Source: Neorhizobium galegae bv. orientalis str. HAMBI 540
Lineage (GTDB): Bacteria; Pseudomonadota; Alphaproteobacteria; Rhizobiales; Rhizobiaceae
Length of the DNA stretch: 64,000 bases
Reading direction: 5' to 3'
Assembly (NCBI RefSeq): GCF_000731315.1
Contig: NZ_HG938353.1
Span: 4,030,001-4,094,000 of the forward strand
In this document: one piece after another, positions 36,814 to 46,884 of the stretch
Numbering within the stretch: position 1 is the first letter of the stretch
How the letters are laid out: every line of letters begins with the position of its first letter
Translations under genes and position numbers: made by a program
The notes under the pieces: generated by a model
Database searches by the model: none
Seen by the model: only the letters and a program-made list of their open reading frames with translations
What the model was told of the DNA's origin: nothing

Positions 36814-37595
36814 CCGTGCATTTTATCGGCGCCGGACCGGGTGCCGCCGACCTCATCACCGTGCGCGGCCGCGATATTCTCGCCCGCTCGCCCGTCTGCC
36901 TTTATGCCGGCTCGATCATGCCGAAGGAACTGCTCGACTATTGCCCAAGGGATGCGCGGATCGTCGACACCGGGTCGCTGTCGTTGGACGATATCGAGGC
37001 GGAATACATGGCGGCGCATCAGGCCGGCCGGGATGTCGCGCGGCTGCATTCCGGCGATCTTTCCGTCTGGAGTGCCGTCGCAGAACAGATCCGCCGGCTG
37101 GAGAAGCACGGCATCGACTACACCCTGACCCCTGGCGTGCCCTCCTTCGCCGCCGCCGCCGCGGCCTTGAGACGGGAGCTGACCATCCCGGAAGTGGCGC
37201 AGAGCCTGATCCTCACCCGGGTTTCCGGCCGCGCTTCGAAAATGCCGGACGGCGAAACGCTGGCTGCCTTTGGTGCGACCGGCGCGACGCTGGCAATCCA
37301 CCTCGCCATCCATGCGCTCGACCGCATCGTCGCGGAACTGATGCCGTTTTATGGCGCCGATTGCCCCGTAGCAATCGTGGTGCGCGCCTCCTGGCCAGAA
37401 GAGCGGATCATCCGCGGCACGCTCGCCGATATCGAAGCGAAGCTGGCGGCGGAACCCGCCGAGCGGACTGCGTTGATCTTCGTCGGCAAAGGCCTAGGCG
37501 CCGCCGATTTCGTCGAGAGCCAGCTCTACAATGCCGATTACGTTCGCCGCTTCCGGCCCGGCTGGCCTCAGACCGATACCAAGGATTCCGAATGA
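36810..37595 (+). CDS. cobM: Precorrin-4 C11-methyltransferase CobM
   Basis: This 261-residue SAM-dependent methylase shows [20 protein letters not shown], the [20 protein letters not shown] block and [20 protein letters not shown], typical of C11 enzymes. It is the last gene of the cobLEM run. Its last 28 bases overlap the convergent cbiD gene, an arrangement that would hinder simultaneous strong transcription of both. Confidence 0.97.
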   Translation: MTVHFIGAGPGAADLITVRGRDILARSPVCLYAGSIMPKELLDYCPRDARIVDTGSLSLDDIEAEYMAAHQAGRDVARLHSGDLSVWSAVAEQIRRLEKHGIDYTLTPGVPSFAAAAAALRRELTIPEVAQSLILTRVSGRASKMPDGETLAAFGATGATLAIHLAIHALDRIVAELMPFYGADCPVAIVVRASWPEERIIRGTLADIEAKLAAEPAERTALIFVGKGLGAADFVESQLYNADYVRRFRPGWPQTDTKDSE

Positions 37596-38680
37596 TCGGA
37601 CGGCGTAAACGCGGTCTGGCCGACCAGCCGGCCCTCGCGATCGTAGACCAGGATTTCCAGCGCGATCTCGGGCTGTTTGAGCGCCTTGGCGGCGGTCTTC
37701 CACGCGAGCGCGGCAATCCGGTCGCCCAGCGCCAGTCCGTTTTCGCCAGCGAGCGTAAACGCCTGGGATACGGTGTTGGCGGAAGCTATCTGCGCCGCAA
37801 GCTCATCGCTCGCCCCCGCTTCACCGGCGAGTTTCGCCAGAGCCTCGAGATCGGCCAGCCCGCGCTTGGAATGCACGTCGAGCATGCCCTGCGCGAGCTT
37901 GGTCATCTTGGCGACGCCGCCGGCGATCGTCACCTTCGGCACCGGGTGGTCGCGCAGATATTTCAGCATGCCGCCAACGAAATCGCCCATGTCGATCAGC
38001 GCGATCTCGTGCAATCCATGATGCGCCTGCACCGCCTTTTCGGACGTGTTGCCGGTGGCGCCTGCCACATGGTCGAGCCCGGCGGCGCGCGCCACGTCGA
38101 TGCCGCGCCAGATGGAATGGATCCAGGCCGAGCAGGAAAAGGGAATGACGATCCCCGTCGTGCCGAGGATCGATATGCCGCCCAGGATTCCGAGCCGGCC
38201 GTTGAGCGTCTTCTCGGCGATCCTCTCGCCATCGGCGACGGAAATCTCGACCTCGAAATCCGCCTCGCCGCCTGCGACCTCTGCGATCGCCTGTGCGATC
38301 ATCTTGCGCGGCACCGGATTGATGGCGGGTTCACCGACGGGCAAGGGCAGGCCGGCGCGGGTGACGGTGCCGACGCCTTCGCCGGCCTTGAAAGTGAGGC
38401 CGCTGCCGGCCGGGCCGCGCCGAACGGTGCTCTTGATCAGAGCTCCATGGGTGACATCGGGGTCATCGCCGGCATCCTTGACGATCCCGGCTCTCGCAAA
38501 TCCCTCGCCGGTTTCTTCGACGGCAAGCACGAAGGATGGCGTCTGCCCGCCGGGCAAAGTCACCGTGACCGGATCGGGAAATTTACCGGAAAGGAGGGCA
38601 AGACAAGCCGCCTTGCTCGCCGCCGCCGCACAAGTTCCCGTGGTCCAGCCACGACGAAGGTTCTTGCCATCCACTTCCAT
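37568..38680 (-). CDS. cbiD: Cobalt-precorrin-5B C1-methyltransferase-type protein CbiD
   Basis: This 370-residue protein belongs to the CbiD family ([39 protein letters not shown] and the [20 protein letters not shown] block). CbiD performs the C1 methylation in the anaerobic pathway; here it sits in an oxygen-dependent pathway where CobF would otherwise act, and no cobF is present in the window. Non-orthologous replacement of this kind is known in alphaproteobacteria. I prefer ATG at 38680; a GTG at 38716 would add 12 residues. It is divergent from cobA by 53 bases. Confidence 0.92.
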   Translation of the reverse strand: MEVDGKNLRRGWTTGTCAAAASKAACLALLSGKFPDPVTVTLPGGQTPSFVLAVEETGEGFARAGIVKDAGDDPDVTHGALIKSTVRRGPAGSGLTFKAGEGVGTVTRAGLPLPVGEPAINPVPRKMIAQAIAEVAGGEADFEVEISVADGERIAEKTLNGRLGILGGISILGTTGIVIPFSCSAWIHSIWRGIDVARAAGLDHVAGATGNTSEKAVQAHHGLHEIALIDMGDFVGGMLKYLRDHPVPKVTIAGGVAKMTKLAQGMLDVHSKRGLADLEALAKLAGEAGASDELAAQIASANTVSQAFTLAGENGLALGDRIAALAWKTAAKALKQPEIALEILVYDREGRLVGQTAFTPSDHSESLVSV

Positions 38681-38733
38681 GGCCGTTTCTATAGCCCGAC
38701 CGGAGCCAAGCGTCACCGGTCAAAGGTCCGCAT

Positions 38734-39513
38734 ATGAATGAAACCATCGAAACTATCGTCGCAGCACCCGTCTTCGAGCCAGGCCATGTCTGGCTCGCCG
38801 GCGCCGGCCCCGGCCATCCGCGTTACCTGACGCTGGAAGTCGCCGACGCGATCGGCAAGGCGGACGTGATCGTCCATGACGCGCTGGTCTCCGACGGCGT
38901 ACTATCGCTCGCGACGACCGCCGAGCTTGTCTTCGTCGGAAAACGCGGCGGCAAACCCTCCGTCGCCCAAGACGACATTACCGGCCTGCTGATCGAACTC
39001 GCCCGCAAGGGCCGGCGTGTTCTGCGGCTGAAAGGCGGCGATCCCTTTGTGTTCGGGCGCGGCGGCGAGGAAGCGGAGGCGCTTGCCCGAGAAAACATCC
39101 CGTTCCGCATCCTGCCGGGCATGACTTCGGCGTTGGCGGCTCTCGCTTCCGCCAACATTCCCGCGACGATGCGGGGGATGAGCCGTGCGATCACCCTTGC
39201 GACCGGCCATGCGGCCGGCAGTCCCGGCGACCTGGACTGGAAGGCGCTGGCGAAAACCGGCGAGCCGATCGTCGTTTATATGGGCGTCAGCACGATCGGC
39301 ACCATCGCAAGGCTGCTGATCGAAGGCGGGCTATCGCCGGAAACACCGGTCGCGGTGCTGATGGCGGCGACGACACCGGACGAACGCTCGCTGACTGCAA
39401 CGCTGGCAACGGTCGAGGCCGAGGTCGCGCGGCAGAAATTCGCCGCGCCCGCCCTGATCGTCATCGGCCGGATCGTCTCCATGCAGGCCGTCTTGTCGGG
39501 TGGCAAGCCATGA
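38734..39513 (+). CDS. cobA: Uroporphyrinogen-III C-methyltransferase CobA
   Basis: This 259-residue SAM-dependent enzyme methylates uroporphyrinogen III at C2 and C7 to give precorrin-2, the entry to corrin synthesis and siroheme. Motifs include LAGAGPGHPRYLTLEVADAI, RLKGGDPFVFGRGGEEAEAL and the MGVSTIGTIARLLIEGGL block. No siroheme synthase dehydrogenase domain is fused, so it is the stand-alone CobA type. It overlaps cobB by four bases. Confidence 0.96.
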   Translation: MNETIETIVAAPVFEPGHVWLAGAGPGHPRYLTLEVADAIGKADVIVHDALVSDGVLSLATTAELVFVGKRGGKPSVAQDDITGLLIELARKGRRVLRLKGGDPFVFGRGGEEAEALARENIPFRILPGMTSALAALASANIPATMRGMSRAITLATGHAAGSPGDLDWKALAKTGEPIVVYMGVSTIGTIARLLIEGGLSPETPVAVLMAATTPDERSLTATLATVEAEVARQKFAAPALIVIGRIVSMQAVLSGGKP

Positions 39514-40823
39514 CCGCCCGCGCGCTCATCATCGGTGCGCCGCGTTCCGGCTCCGGCAAGACCAGCGTCACCATCGGCCTGCTGCGCGCCTTCGCCCGCC
39601 GCGGCGTCAAGGTGCGCGGCATCAAGACAGGCCCGGATTATATCGATCCGGGTTTCCACGAGGCCGCGACGCATCGGCCGGGCCTCAACCTCGACAGCTG
39701 GGCGATGGCGCCGGACCTGCTGCGGCATCTGGCACGCGGACAGGCGGAAGATGCCGAACTGCTTCTGATCGAAAGCGCCATGGGCCTTTTCGACGGCATC
39801 GTCAGCGAAGAGAACCGTTCTGGCGCGGCCTCGGATCTCGCCCGGCTGTTCCGCCTACCCGTGCTGCTGGTGCTGGACGTTTCCGGCCAATCCCAGACCG
39901 CCGGCGTAATCGCCTATGGCTTTGCTCACTACGATCCGACCGTGAAGATCGCCGCCTGCGTCCTCAACCGGGCCGGCAGCGAACGACATAAGAAACTGTG
40001 CGGCGATGCCATCCAGGCGGCCGGAATTCCCGTCGTTGGTACCATCCTGCGTGATCCGTCGCTGGTTCTGCCCGAACGGCATCTCGGCCTCGTGCAGGCG
40101 AGCGAACATCCGGAAATGGATGCGCATATCGAACGGCTGGCCGACGCCATGGAAGCCTCGCTCGACCTCGATGCGATCTATGCCGCCGCAAAGCCCTTCA
40201 ATATTCCGAGCGGCTCGACGGAAAAATCACTGCGTCCGCCCGGCCAGCGGATCGCGCTGGCGCAGGATGCCGCCTTTACCTTCCTCTATCCGCATCTGAT
40301 GCGCGAATGGCGCTCCGCCGGCGCCGAGGTCGTACCCTTCTCGCCACTGGCCGATGAAGCGCCGGCTGTCGGCTGTGACGTCTGCTGGTTGCCGGGCGGA
40401 TACCCCGAACTGCATGCGGGACGGCTTGCGGCAGCCGAGAATTTCAAGACCGGCCTAGCGCGATTTGCGGAAACAAAACCCGTTCACGGCGAGTGCGGCG
40501 GCTACATGGTACTGGGCGAAACGCTGGAGGATGCCGATGGCGTGACACACGCCATGACCGGTCTCCTGTCCCACCGCACCAGTTTTGCCAAACGCAAGAT
40601 GAACCTCGGTTACCGCCAGGCGGAGATCGCCGAGAACAGCCCGCTCGGCCGGAAAGGCGATACGATCCGCGGCCATGAATTCCACTATGCCAGCGTTGTT
40701 TCGCCGGGAACCGACCAGCCATTTGCGACGATCGCCGACGGTGGCGGCAAGCCGATCGGTCCGACAGGCGGCCGGCGGGACCTCGTCAGCGGCGCCTTTT
40801 TCCACGCGATTGCCCGCGGTTAG
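39510..40823 (+). CDS. cobB: Hydrogenobyrinic acid a,c-diamide synthase CobB
   Basis: This 437-residue glutamine amidotransferase amidates the a and c side chains of hydrogenobyrinic acid. The N-terminal ATPase domain has the P-loop GAPRSGSGKTSVTIGLLRAF (about 9-28). The C-terminal glutaminase carries the nucleophile in HGECGGYMVLGETL and the late block GHEFHYASV. It ends the cob locus; about 170 bases follow before the kynureninase gene. Confidence 0.97.
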   Translation: MTARALIIGAPRSGSGKTSVTIGLLRAFARRGVKVRGIKTGPDYIDPGFHEAATHRPGLNLDSWAMAPDLLRHLARGQAEDAELLLIESAMGLFDGIVSEENRSGAASDLARLFRLPVLLVLDVSGQSQTAGVIAYGFAHYDPTVKIAACVLNRAGSERHKKLCGDAIQAAGIPVVGTILRDPSLVLPERHLGLVQASEHPEMDAHIERLADAMEASLDLDAIYAAAKPFNIPSGSTEKSLRPPGQRIALAQDAAFTFLYPHLMREWRSAGAEVVPFSPLADEAPAVGCDVCWLPGGYPELHAGRLAAAENFKTGLARFAETKPVHGECGGYMVLGETLEDADGVTHAMTGLLSHRTSFAKRKMNLGYRQAEIAENSPLGRKGDTIRGHEFHYASVVSPGTDQPFATIADGGGKPIGPTGGRRDLVSGAFFHAIARG

Positions 40824-40997
40824 CCAGTGGACGCTGAAAGCGCCTTGAGCGCCACAACCGCCCGTTCGGCGTCCGCCGCCGGCAAATAATCGAATGGGCC
40901 GCGAATCCTTCTTGCGTGTCCCTCGCCAGCTTTTAGTCTGGGCCGCTCCGGGCTAGACGCCCTTCAGACGATTGGTTTCGAACAGCAAGGTGTTCCG

Positions 40998-42191
40998 GTG
41001 ACGGATTTCGAAAAGACCCGCTCGCTCTTCTATCTGCCGGAAGGCGTGATCTATCTCGACGGCAATTCGCTCGGACCTTTGCCGCTTGCAGCCAGAGAAC
41101 GCGTCACCAGGCTGATGACCGATGAATGGGGCCAGTTGCTGATCAAGGGCTGGAACAAGGCCGGCTGGATGACGATGCCGCGGCGGATCGGCGACCGGGT
41201 GGCCAAGCTGGTCGGGGCGGCGGAAGGCACGGTCGTCATGGGCGACACCCTGTCGATCAAGGTCTACCAGGCGCTCGCTTCGGCATTGGAACTGGTGCCG
41301 GAACGCAAGGTCGTGTTGTCCGACAGCGGCAATTTTCCGTCCGACCTCTATATGGCGCAGGGCCTGATCGGCTCGCTCGGCAAGGGCCACGAGCTAAAGA
41401 TCGTCGAGCCGGAAGAGGTTGACGCCGCGATCGACGAAACCGTCGCTGTGGTCATGCTGACGGAGGTGGACTATCGCACCGGACGGCTGCACGACATGAA
41501 GGCGCTAACCGAAAAGGCGCATGCCGCCGGCGCGATCACTGTCTGGGATCTTGCCCATACGGCCGGCGCCCTGCCGGTCGATCTTTCCGGCGCGGACGCG
41601 GATTTAGCGATCGGCTGCACCTACAAATACCTAAACGGCGGGCCCGGCGCGCCGGCCTTCATCTATGTCGCTCCGCGCCATGCGGACAAGCTGCGGCCGG
41701 CGCTGTCCGGCTGGCTGGGGCACGAACAGCCCTTCGCCTTCGATCTCGGTTATCGTCCGGGCAGCGGCATCGACCGCATGCGGGTCGGCACGCCGCCGAT
41801 CATCGGGCTTGCGGCGCTCGACGCAGCGCTCGATGCCTGGGACGGCGTCGACATGGCGGACCTGCGGCGGCAATCGATAAAACTCTGCGATCTGTTCGTC
41901 GCGGAAGTCGAGAAGCGCTGCCCGATGCTGAATCTCGGTTCTCCCCGCGATGGGACGAAGCGCGGCAGTCAGATTTCCTTCCTGCACGATGAAGGCTACG
42001 CGATCATGCAGGCCCTGATCGCGCGCGGCGTGATCGGCGATTTCCGGGCTCCGAACGCCATTCGTTTCGGCTTCACGCCGCTCTATATCGGCGAGGCCGA
42101 GGTATTGGGAGCAGTGGATATCCTCGAAGACATCATGACCAATCGCCTCTGGGACACCGCCGAATATAGACAGCGGGCGCTGGTGACCTGA
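40998..42191 (+). CDS. kynU: Kynureninase
   Basis: This 397-residue PLP enzyme cleaves L-kynurenine to anthranilate and alanine. Visible blocks are YLDGNSLGPLPLAARERV, DSGNFPSDLYMAQGL, and DLAHTAGALPVDLSGADADL followed by CTYKYLNGGPGAPAF with the PLP lysine. It starts with GTG and is followed after four bases by a MarR regulator. No tryptophan dioxygenase or kynurenine formamidase gene is in the window, so the enzyme may serve external kynurenine or genes located elsewhere. Confidence 0.96.
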   Translation: MTDFEKTRSLFYLPEGVIYLDGNSLGPLPLAARERVTRLMTDEWGQLLIKGWNKAGWMTMPRRIGDRVAKLVGAAEGTVVMGDTLSIKVYQALASALELVPERKVVLSDSGNFPSDLYMAQGLIGSLGKGHELKIVEPEEVDAAIDETVAVVMLTEVDYRTGRLHDMKALTEKAHAAGAITVWDLAHTAGALPVDLSGADADLAIGCTYKYLNGGPGAPAFIYVAPRHADKLRPALSGWLGHEQPFAFDLGYRPGSGIDRMRVGTPPIIGLAALDAALDAWDGVDMADLRRQSIKLCDLFVAEVEKRCPMLNLGSPRDGTKRGSQISFLHDEGYAIMQALIARGVIGDFRAPNAIRFGFTPLYIGEAEVLGAVDILEDIMTNRLWDTAEYRQRALVT

Positions 42192-42195
42192 TCGG

Positions 42196-42711
42196 ATGAC
42201 GGAAGAACGGCCCACATCCCCCCGAAAGCTCTCCAAGGTCGTGCCCTACCGGCTCGCGCGCAGCAACGCGGAAATGATGAAGCTCGTCAGCCTGCTTTGC
42301 GAAGCCAACGGTTTCAAGCTGAATATCTGGCGGGTCATGTCCGCAATCGGCACCTATCGATCGATCTCGCCGATGGAAATCGGCAAGCTTACGACGATCG
42401 ACAAGGCGATGGTGTCGCGCGCCATCCGCGAACTGGTCGATCGCGACCTGATCGACCGGCGCGCCGACGCACGTGATGCGCGATGGGCCCAGATCCAGCT
42501 GACGGTGGCAGGAACGGCCGTCTACGAAAAGATGGTGGCCGGCATCGATGCCCTTGAAAAACACATGTTCGGCGATCTGCCGCCCGAAAAGACCGCAGCC
42601 TTCATGGAGATGCTCGAACTGATCGAGCGCCGCGCCAAGTTGGCGCGTGAGATGGTGGAACTGAACGGCAAAGCCGGCTTGGCGCGGCTGCTGGGACATG
42701 ATGCCGAGTGA
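42196..42711 (+). CDS. MarR-family transcriptional regulator
   Basis: This 171-residue winged-helix protein has the MarR layout: helix-turn-helix around residues 55-95 (SPMEIGKLTTIDKAMVSRAI), followed by the wing LIDRRADARDARWAQIQLT, with dimerisation helices at both ends. It is in one operon with kynureninase and just upstream of an ABC transporter operon whose promoter region has strong inverted repeats, its probable operator. A kynurenine or anthranilate ligand is likely by context. Confidence 0.9.
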   Translation: MTEERPTSPRKLSKVVPYRLARSNAEMMKLVSLLCEANGFKLNIWRVMSAIGTYRSISPMEIGKLTTIDKAMVSRAIRELVDRDLIDRRADARDARWAQIQLTVAGTAVYEKMVAGIDALEKHMFGDLPPEKTAAFMEMLELIERRAKLAREMVELNGKAGLARLLGHDAE

Positions 42712-42773
42712 GACTTCCGCACTCCGGCCGCGTCCAGGCCGGCCTTCGTAAGCTTCACATAACCATTATCAGA

Positions 42774-42807
42774 ATTGTTTACAAAGAAACAATCTCCCTG
42801 TAAACAA
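42774..42807. promoter_or_regulatory. Probable MarR operator upstream of the ABC transporter
   Basis: Two overlapping dyads are visible: ATTGTTT-ACAAAG-AAACAAT at 42774-42793, and TTGTTTACA at 42775-42783 paired with TGTAAACAA at 42799-42807 (perfect nine-base arms). They lie in the 143-base gap between the MarR gene and the substrate-binding protein gene, about 50 bases before the latter's start. Position and symmetry fit a site for the adjacent MarR regulator. Confidence 0.6.
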
Positions 42808-42854
42808 ATGGCAGGGCGGGAGGAGATCGCCCGCTTTTGTCCTGGGAGGATCCT

Positions 42855-44003
42855 ATGAAGAACCGGTTTTTTGCTGGGATGGCGCCCGTTGCCGCCCTGT
42901 CCATGTCCCTATTTGCAAGCTCTGCGCTGGCCGACATCACGATCGGCGTGACCATATCGTCGACCGGCCCGGGTGCGGCGCTCGGCATTCCGCTCAAGAA
43001 TTCGGTCGAGTTGTGGCCGACCGAAGTGGGCGGTGAAAAGCTGAAGGTCATCGTTCTCGACGACGCCGGCGACCCATCCATCGCCACCACCAATGCCCGC
43101 CGCTTCGTCAACGACGACAAGGTCGACGTGTTGGTCGGCTCGGCACTGACCCCTGCTTCGATCGCCGTCGCCGGCGTAGCAGCTGAAAGCAGCACGCCGC
43201 ATCTCGGATGCTCGCCGGTGCCGCCGAACATTTCCAAAGGCAAGTGGACCTTCATCATGCCGCAGGATGCCGGCCTGATCGCCAAGAACCTGTTTGCCAA
43301 GATGAAGGCCGACGGCGCCAAGACAGTCGGTTATATCGGCTTCTCGGATAGCTACGGCGACCTGTGGATGGGCCAGTTCAAGGCGATCGGCGAACAATAC
43401 GGTTTGAAGGTCATCGCCGACGAGCGTTATGCCCGTCCTGACACCTCCGTTTCCGGCCAGGTGCTGAAACTCGTGGCCGCCCGTCCGGACGCCGTCTTCG
43501 TCGGCGCCTCCGGCACCGGCGCCGCACTGCCGCAGATCGGTCTTCGGGAACGCGGCTTTACCGGCAAGATCTACCAGACACATGGCGCCGTAACCTTCGA
43601 TTTCCTGCGCATCGCCGGCAAGGCTGCCGACAATACCATCTTCGCCTCCGGCCCGGCCATGGCGCCGGAAGCCCTGCCCGATACCGCGGAGACCAAGCCG
43701 GAAGGCATGGCCTACGTGACGGCCTACGAAAAGAAGTTCGGTCCCGGCACCCGCACCCAGTTTGGCCCACATATCAACGATGCCATGGCCATCCTCAAGA
43801 AGGCCATCCCGGTCGCGCTGAAGAAGGCAAAGCCCGGCACGCCGGAATTCCGCGCGGCTCTCCGTGACGCGATCGAAACCGGCGGTCCGTTCCCGGCAAG
43901 CCAGGGCGTCTTCAACTTCAAGGCCGACGATCACCTCGGCCTCGACGACCGCGCCGTCGTGCTGTTCACGGCGAAGAACGGCAAGTTCGAAATCACCAAG
44001 TAA
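42855..44003 (+). CDS. ABC transporter periplasmic substrate-binding protein (Leu/Ile/Val type)
   Basis: This 382-residue protein has a signal peptide (about 1-23, cut after SSALA) and a Peripla_BP_6 receptor fold ([40 protein letters not shown]). It captures a ligand for the permease and ATPase genes that follow. The family binds branched-chain amino acids, amides or aromatic compounds. The gene context (kynureninase, MarR) points to kynurenine, anthranilate or a related aromatic. The ATG at 42855 follows GGGAGGATCCT. A terminator lies just after the stop, probably favouring excess of this subunit. Confidence 0.9.
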   Translation: MKNRFFAGMAPVAALSMSLFASSALADITIGVTISSTGPGAALGIPLKNSVELWPTEVGGEKLKVIVLDDAGDPSIATTNARRFVNDDKVDVLVGSALTPASIAVAGVAAESSTPHLGCSPVPPNISKGKWTFIMPQDAGLIAKNLFAKMKADGAKTVGYIGFSDSYGDLWMGQFKAIGEQYGLKVIADERYARPDTSVSGQVLKLVAARPDAVFVGASGTGAALPQIGLRERGFTGKIYQTHGAVTFDFLRIAGKAADNTIFASGPAMAPEALPDTAETKPEGMAYVTAYEKKFGPGTRTQFGPHINDAMAILKKAIPVALKKAKPGTPEFRAALRDAIETGGPFPASQGVFNFKADDHLGLDDRAVVLFTAKNGKFEITK

Positions 44004-44017
44004 AAAGCAAACAAACG

Positions 44018-44046
44018 AGGCCCGGCGTTCGCGTCGGGCCTTTTTC
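44018..44046 (+). terminator. Intra-operon terminator/attenuator after the substrate-binding gene
   Basis: Hairpin GGCCCGGCG-TTCG-CGTCGGGCC followed by TTTTT. The stem is stable, with a UUCG tetraloop. It lies between the substrate-binding protein gene and the permease genes of the same transporter, so partial readthrough is required for expression of the membrane components. Confidence 0.9.
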
Positions 44047-44076
44047 AGCGCCTTTCGGCTATCGGGGGAAATTTCC

Positions 44077-45111
44077 TTGGACGCGATGATTGCGACCTTC
44101 CTGATCCAGGATGGTGTCACCAACGGCGCGATCTATGCGCTTCTCGGCCTGGCACTCGTCCTGCTTTTTTCGGTCACGCGGGTGATCTTCATTCCCCAGG
44201 GCGAATTCGTCGCCTATGGCGCGCTGACGCTGGCGCTTCTCGACGGCGGGAAGGTGCCCGCCACCACCTCGCTTCTCGTCTGTTTCGGAGCGATCGCCTT
44301 CCTGTTCGACCTCTGGAGCATGCGCCGCGGCACCGATGCCCGCACCTTTCTGCGCAGTCTCGCTCTTAACCTGGTGCTTCCCGGCGTGATTTACGGCATC
44401 ACCATCGTGCTTGCGCCGCTGGCCTTGCCGTCCGTCGCCAAGGCGCTGCTCACAATTCTGATCATCACACCCATGGGCGCCTACATCTACCGTATCGCTT
44501 ACCGACCGCTTGCCGATGCTTCCGTGCTCGTCCTGCTGATCGCTTCGATCGGCGTGCATCTCGCCATGATGGGACTTGGCCTCGTCTTTTTCGGCGCCGA
44601 GGGCTTGCGTGCCGAACCCCTCGCCAACGACAACTACACGATCGGCTCCTTGATGGTGAGCGCCCAGAGCCTCTGCATCTACGGCGCGACGATTGCGATC
44701 ATCGTCGGCCTCTACCTGTTCTTCGAGCGGACATTGCTCGGCAAGGCTTTGCGCGCCACTGCCGTCAACCGGCTCGGCGCCCGACTGGTCGGCGTTCGCA
44801 CCCATCTGACCGGCATAACCGCCTTCACGCTGGCCGCGGCGATCGGCGCCGTTTCAGGCGTGCTGATCGGCCCGATCACCACGATCTATTACGACACCGG
44901 CTTCCTGATTGGGCTCAAGGGCTTCGTGGCGGCGATCATCGGCGGGCTTGCGAGCTTCCCGATCACCGCAATCGCCGCGATCGGCGTCGGCCTAGTTGAA
45001 TCCTTCTCCTCCTTCTTCGCCAGCAGCTTCAAGGAGGTCATCGTCTTCGGGCTCATCATTCCCGTTCTGATCTGGCTGTCGCTGAGCGGCGGTTTCCACG
45101 AGGAGGAGTGA
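44077..45111 (+). CDS. Branched-chain amino acid-type ABC permease (LivH-like)
   Basis: This 344-residue inner-membrane permease has about eight to nine transmembrane segments and typical LivH blocks near the N-terminus ([20 protein letters not shown]) and [19 protein letters not shown]. The likely start is TTG at 44077 (giving MDAMIATFL), since GGGGGA lies seven bases upstream and related proteins begin this way; the ATG at 44086 is too far from that ribosome binding site. It is longer than classic LivH (about 300) because of an insert after the second helix (about residues 60-105). Confidence 0.9.
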   Translation: MDAMIATFLIQDGVTNGAIYALLGLALVLLFSVTRVIFIPQGEFVAYGALTLALLDGGKVPATTSLLVCFGAIAFLFDLWSMRRGTDARTFLRSLALNLVLPGVIYGITIVLAPLALPSVAKALLTILIITPMGAYIYRIAYRPLADASVLVLLIASIGVHLAMMGLGLVFFGAEGLRAEPLANDNYTIGSLMVSAQSLCIYGATIAIIVGLYLFFERTLLGKALRATAVNRLGARLVGVRTHLTGITAFTLAAAIGAVSGVLIGPITTIYYDTGFLIGLKGFVAAIIGGLASFPITAIAAIGVGLVESFSSFFASSFKEVIVFGLIIPVLIWLSLSGGFHEEE

Positions 45112-45114
45112 GCG

Positions 45115-46884
45115 ATGAAGATCGAGCGCTTGCTTCCCGGCATCGCCGGCATCGTTTTCCTGGCAGTCATCCCTCTCCTGCCGGTGCCGCCCTTCTGGCT
45201 GACGATCCTCAACAATATCGGCCTCGCCTCGTTGGTTACGATCGGCCTCGTACTGTTGACCGGCGTCGGCGGCCTCACCTCGTTCGGCCAGGCAGCCTTC
45301 TGTGGTTTCGGCGCCTATACGACTGCCGTGTTGAGCACGAATTACGGCTTTTCGCCCTGGCTGACCTTGCCGCTGTCTCTGATCGTCGGCGCGGCGACCG
45401 CCCTACCGCTCGGCCTCATCACTGTGCGCCTTTCCGGCCACTTCCTGCCGCTCGGCACCATCGCCTGGGGCCTGGCGCTCTACTATCTGTTCGGCAAGAT
45501 CGATCTTCTCGGCCGTTATGACGGCATTTCCGGCGTCCCGCCGGTTGAAGTCGCCGGATATCGTTTCCTGAGCGACGGATCGATCTATTACCTCATCTGG
45601 TTTTTCGTGATTGCGGTGGCGATCGGCGCGAAAAATCTGCTCGACTCGCGGATCGGCCGTGGCATCCGGGCCCTGCGTGGCGGCGGTCAGGCGGCGGAAG
45701 CGTTCGGCGTCAATATCGTGCGCGCCAAGCTCACCGTTTTCGTATTTGCCGGCGTGGTCGCCGCCCTTTCCGGCTGGCTCTACGCCCACATGCAGCGCTC
45801 GGTGAACCCGACGCCGTTCGGGCTCAGCATGGGCATCGAATATCTGCTGATGGCCGTGGTCGGCGGTTCGGGTCACGTCTGGGGCGCAATTTTCGGCGCC
45901 AGCATCGTGCTGATCATGAAGGACGTGCTGCAGCGTTTCCTGCCGGACCTGATCGGCACGACCGCCAATCTGGAAATGGTCGTTTTCGGCATCCTGCTGG
46001 TGGTGATCCTGCAGCTCGCCCGAGACGGCCTCTGGCCATTTGTCTTGAAGCTCCTGCCGAAGCGGCCCGCGCGATCTCTTCCGACTTCCGACGACAAGCT
46101 TGCCAAACGAACGCTCGCGCCGGCCGGCTCGTCGCTGATCAAGGTGGAAAAGGCACGAAAAGCCTTTGGCGGCCTGGTGGCGGTCAACGATGTCAGTTTT
46201 GAAGTGCGCGCCGGCCAGGTCGTCGGCCTGATCGGGCCGAATGGCGCCGGCAAGAGCACGACCTTCAACCTCATCACTGGCCTCGCTTCATTGACCAGCG
46301 GATCGGTATTTTACGAGGGCCAGCCGCTGACCGGCGATAGCCCGCGCGAAGTCGCCAAACACGGCATCGCCCGCACCTTCCAGCACGCAAAGATCCTGCC
46401 GGACATGTCGGTACTGGAAAACGTCGCGCTCGGCGCGCATTTGCGCGGCTCGGCCGGCGTCTTCAGGAGTTTCCTGCGGCTGGAGCGGAGGCAGGAGGCG
46501 ACGCTGCTTGCCGAAGCTGCCGTCCAGCTCGAACGCGTCGGCCTCGGCGCCTATCGCGACCGTCCGGCCGGCGATCTGGCGCTCGGCCAGATCCGCATCC
46601 TCGAAATTGCCCGCGCCCTGTCCGCCGATCCGGCCGTGCTGCTGCTCGACGAACCCGCGGCCGGCCTGCGTCACGGCGAAAAACAGGAGCTCGCCAACCT
46701 CTTGAAGAAGCTGCGCGAGGAGGGCGTCAGCGTCCTGCTCGTCGAACACGACATGGGCTTCGTCATGGGTCTGGTCGATCATCTCGTGGTGCTCGATTTC
46801 GGCACCCTGATCGCCGAAGGCAAGCCGGCGGACGTGCGCAAACATCCGGCGGTCGTCGCCGCCTATCTTGGAGGTGTCGCATGA
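45115..46884 (+). CDS. Fused ABC permease-ATPase (LivM-LivG fusion)
   Basis: This 589-residue protein joins a LivM-type permease (about 1-320, [20 protein letters not shown]) to a LivG-type ATPase (about 340-589). The ATPase has Walker [14 protein letters not shown], an altered signature [15 protein letters not shown], and Walker [12 protein letters not shown]. Fusion of these subunits is known in alphaproteobacterial aromatic/amide transporters. It starts three bases after the first permease gene and overlaps the second ATPase gene by four bases. Confidence 0.93.
   Translation: MKIERLLPGIAGIVFLAVIPLLPVPPFWLTILNNIGLASLVTIGLVLLTGVGGLTSFGQAAFCGFGAYTTAVLSTNYGFSPWLTLPLSLIVGAATALPLGLITVRLSGHFLPLGTIAWGLALYYLFGKIDLLGRYDGISGVPPVEVAGYRFLSDGSIYYLIWFFVIAVAIGAKNLLDSRIGRGIRALRGGGQAAEAFGVNIVRAKLTVFVFAGVVAALSGWLYAHMQRSVNPTPFGLSMGIEYLLMAVVGGSGHVWGAIFGASIVLIMKDVLQRFLPDLIGTTANLEMVVFGILLVVILQLARDGLWPFVLKLLPKRPARSLPTSDDKLAKRTLAPAGSSLIKVEKARKAFGGLVAVNDVSFEVRAGQVVGLIGPNGAGKSTTFNLITGLASLTSGSVFYEGQPLTGDSPREVAKHGIARTFQHAKILPDMSVLENVALGAHLRGSAGVFRSFLRLERRQEATLLAEAAVQLERVGLGAYRDRPAGDLALGQIRILEIARALSADPAVLLLDEPAAGLRHGEKQELANLLKKLREEGVSVLLVEHDMGFVMGLVDHLVVLDFGTLIAEGKPADVRKHPAVVAAYLGGVA

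Noticed and set aside
36770..38737. Long plus-strand frame of 655 codons
   Set aside because: It runs out of frame through cobM and antisense through cbiD, both of which are clear family members; the translation has no recognisable domain.
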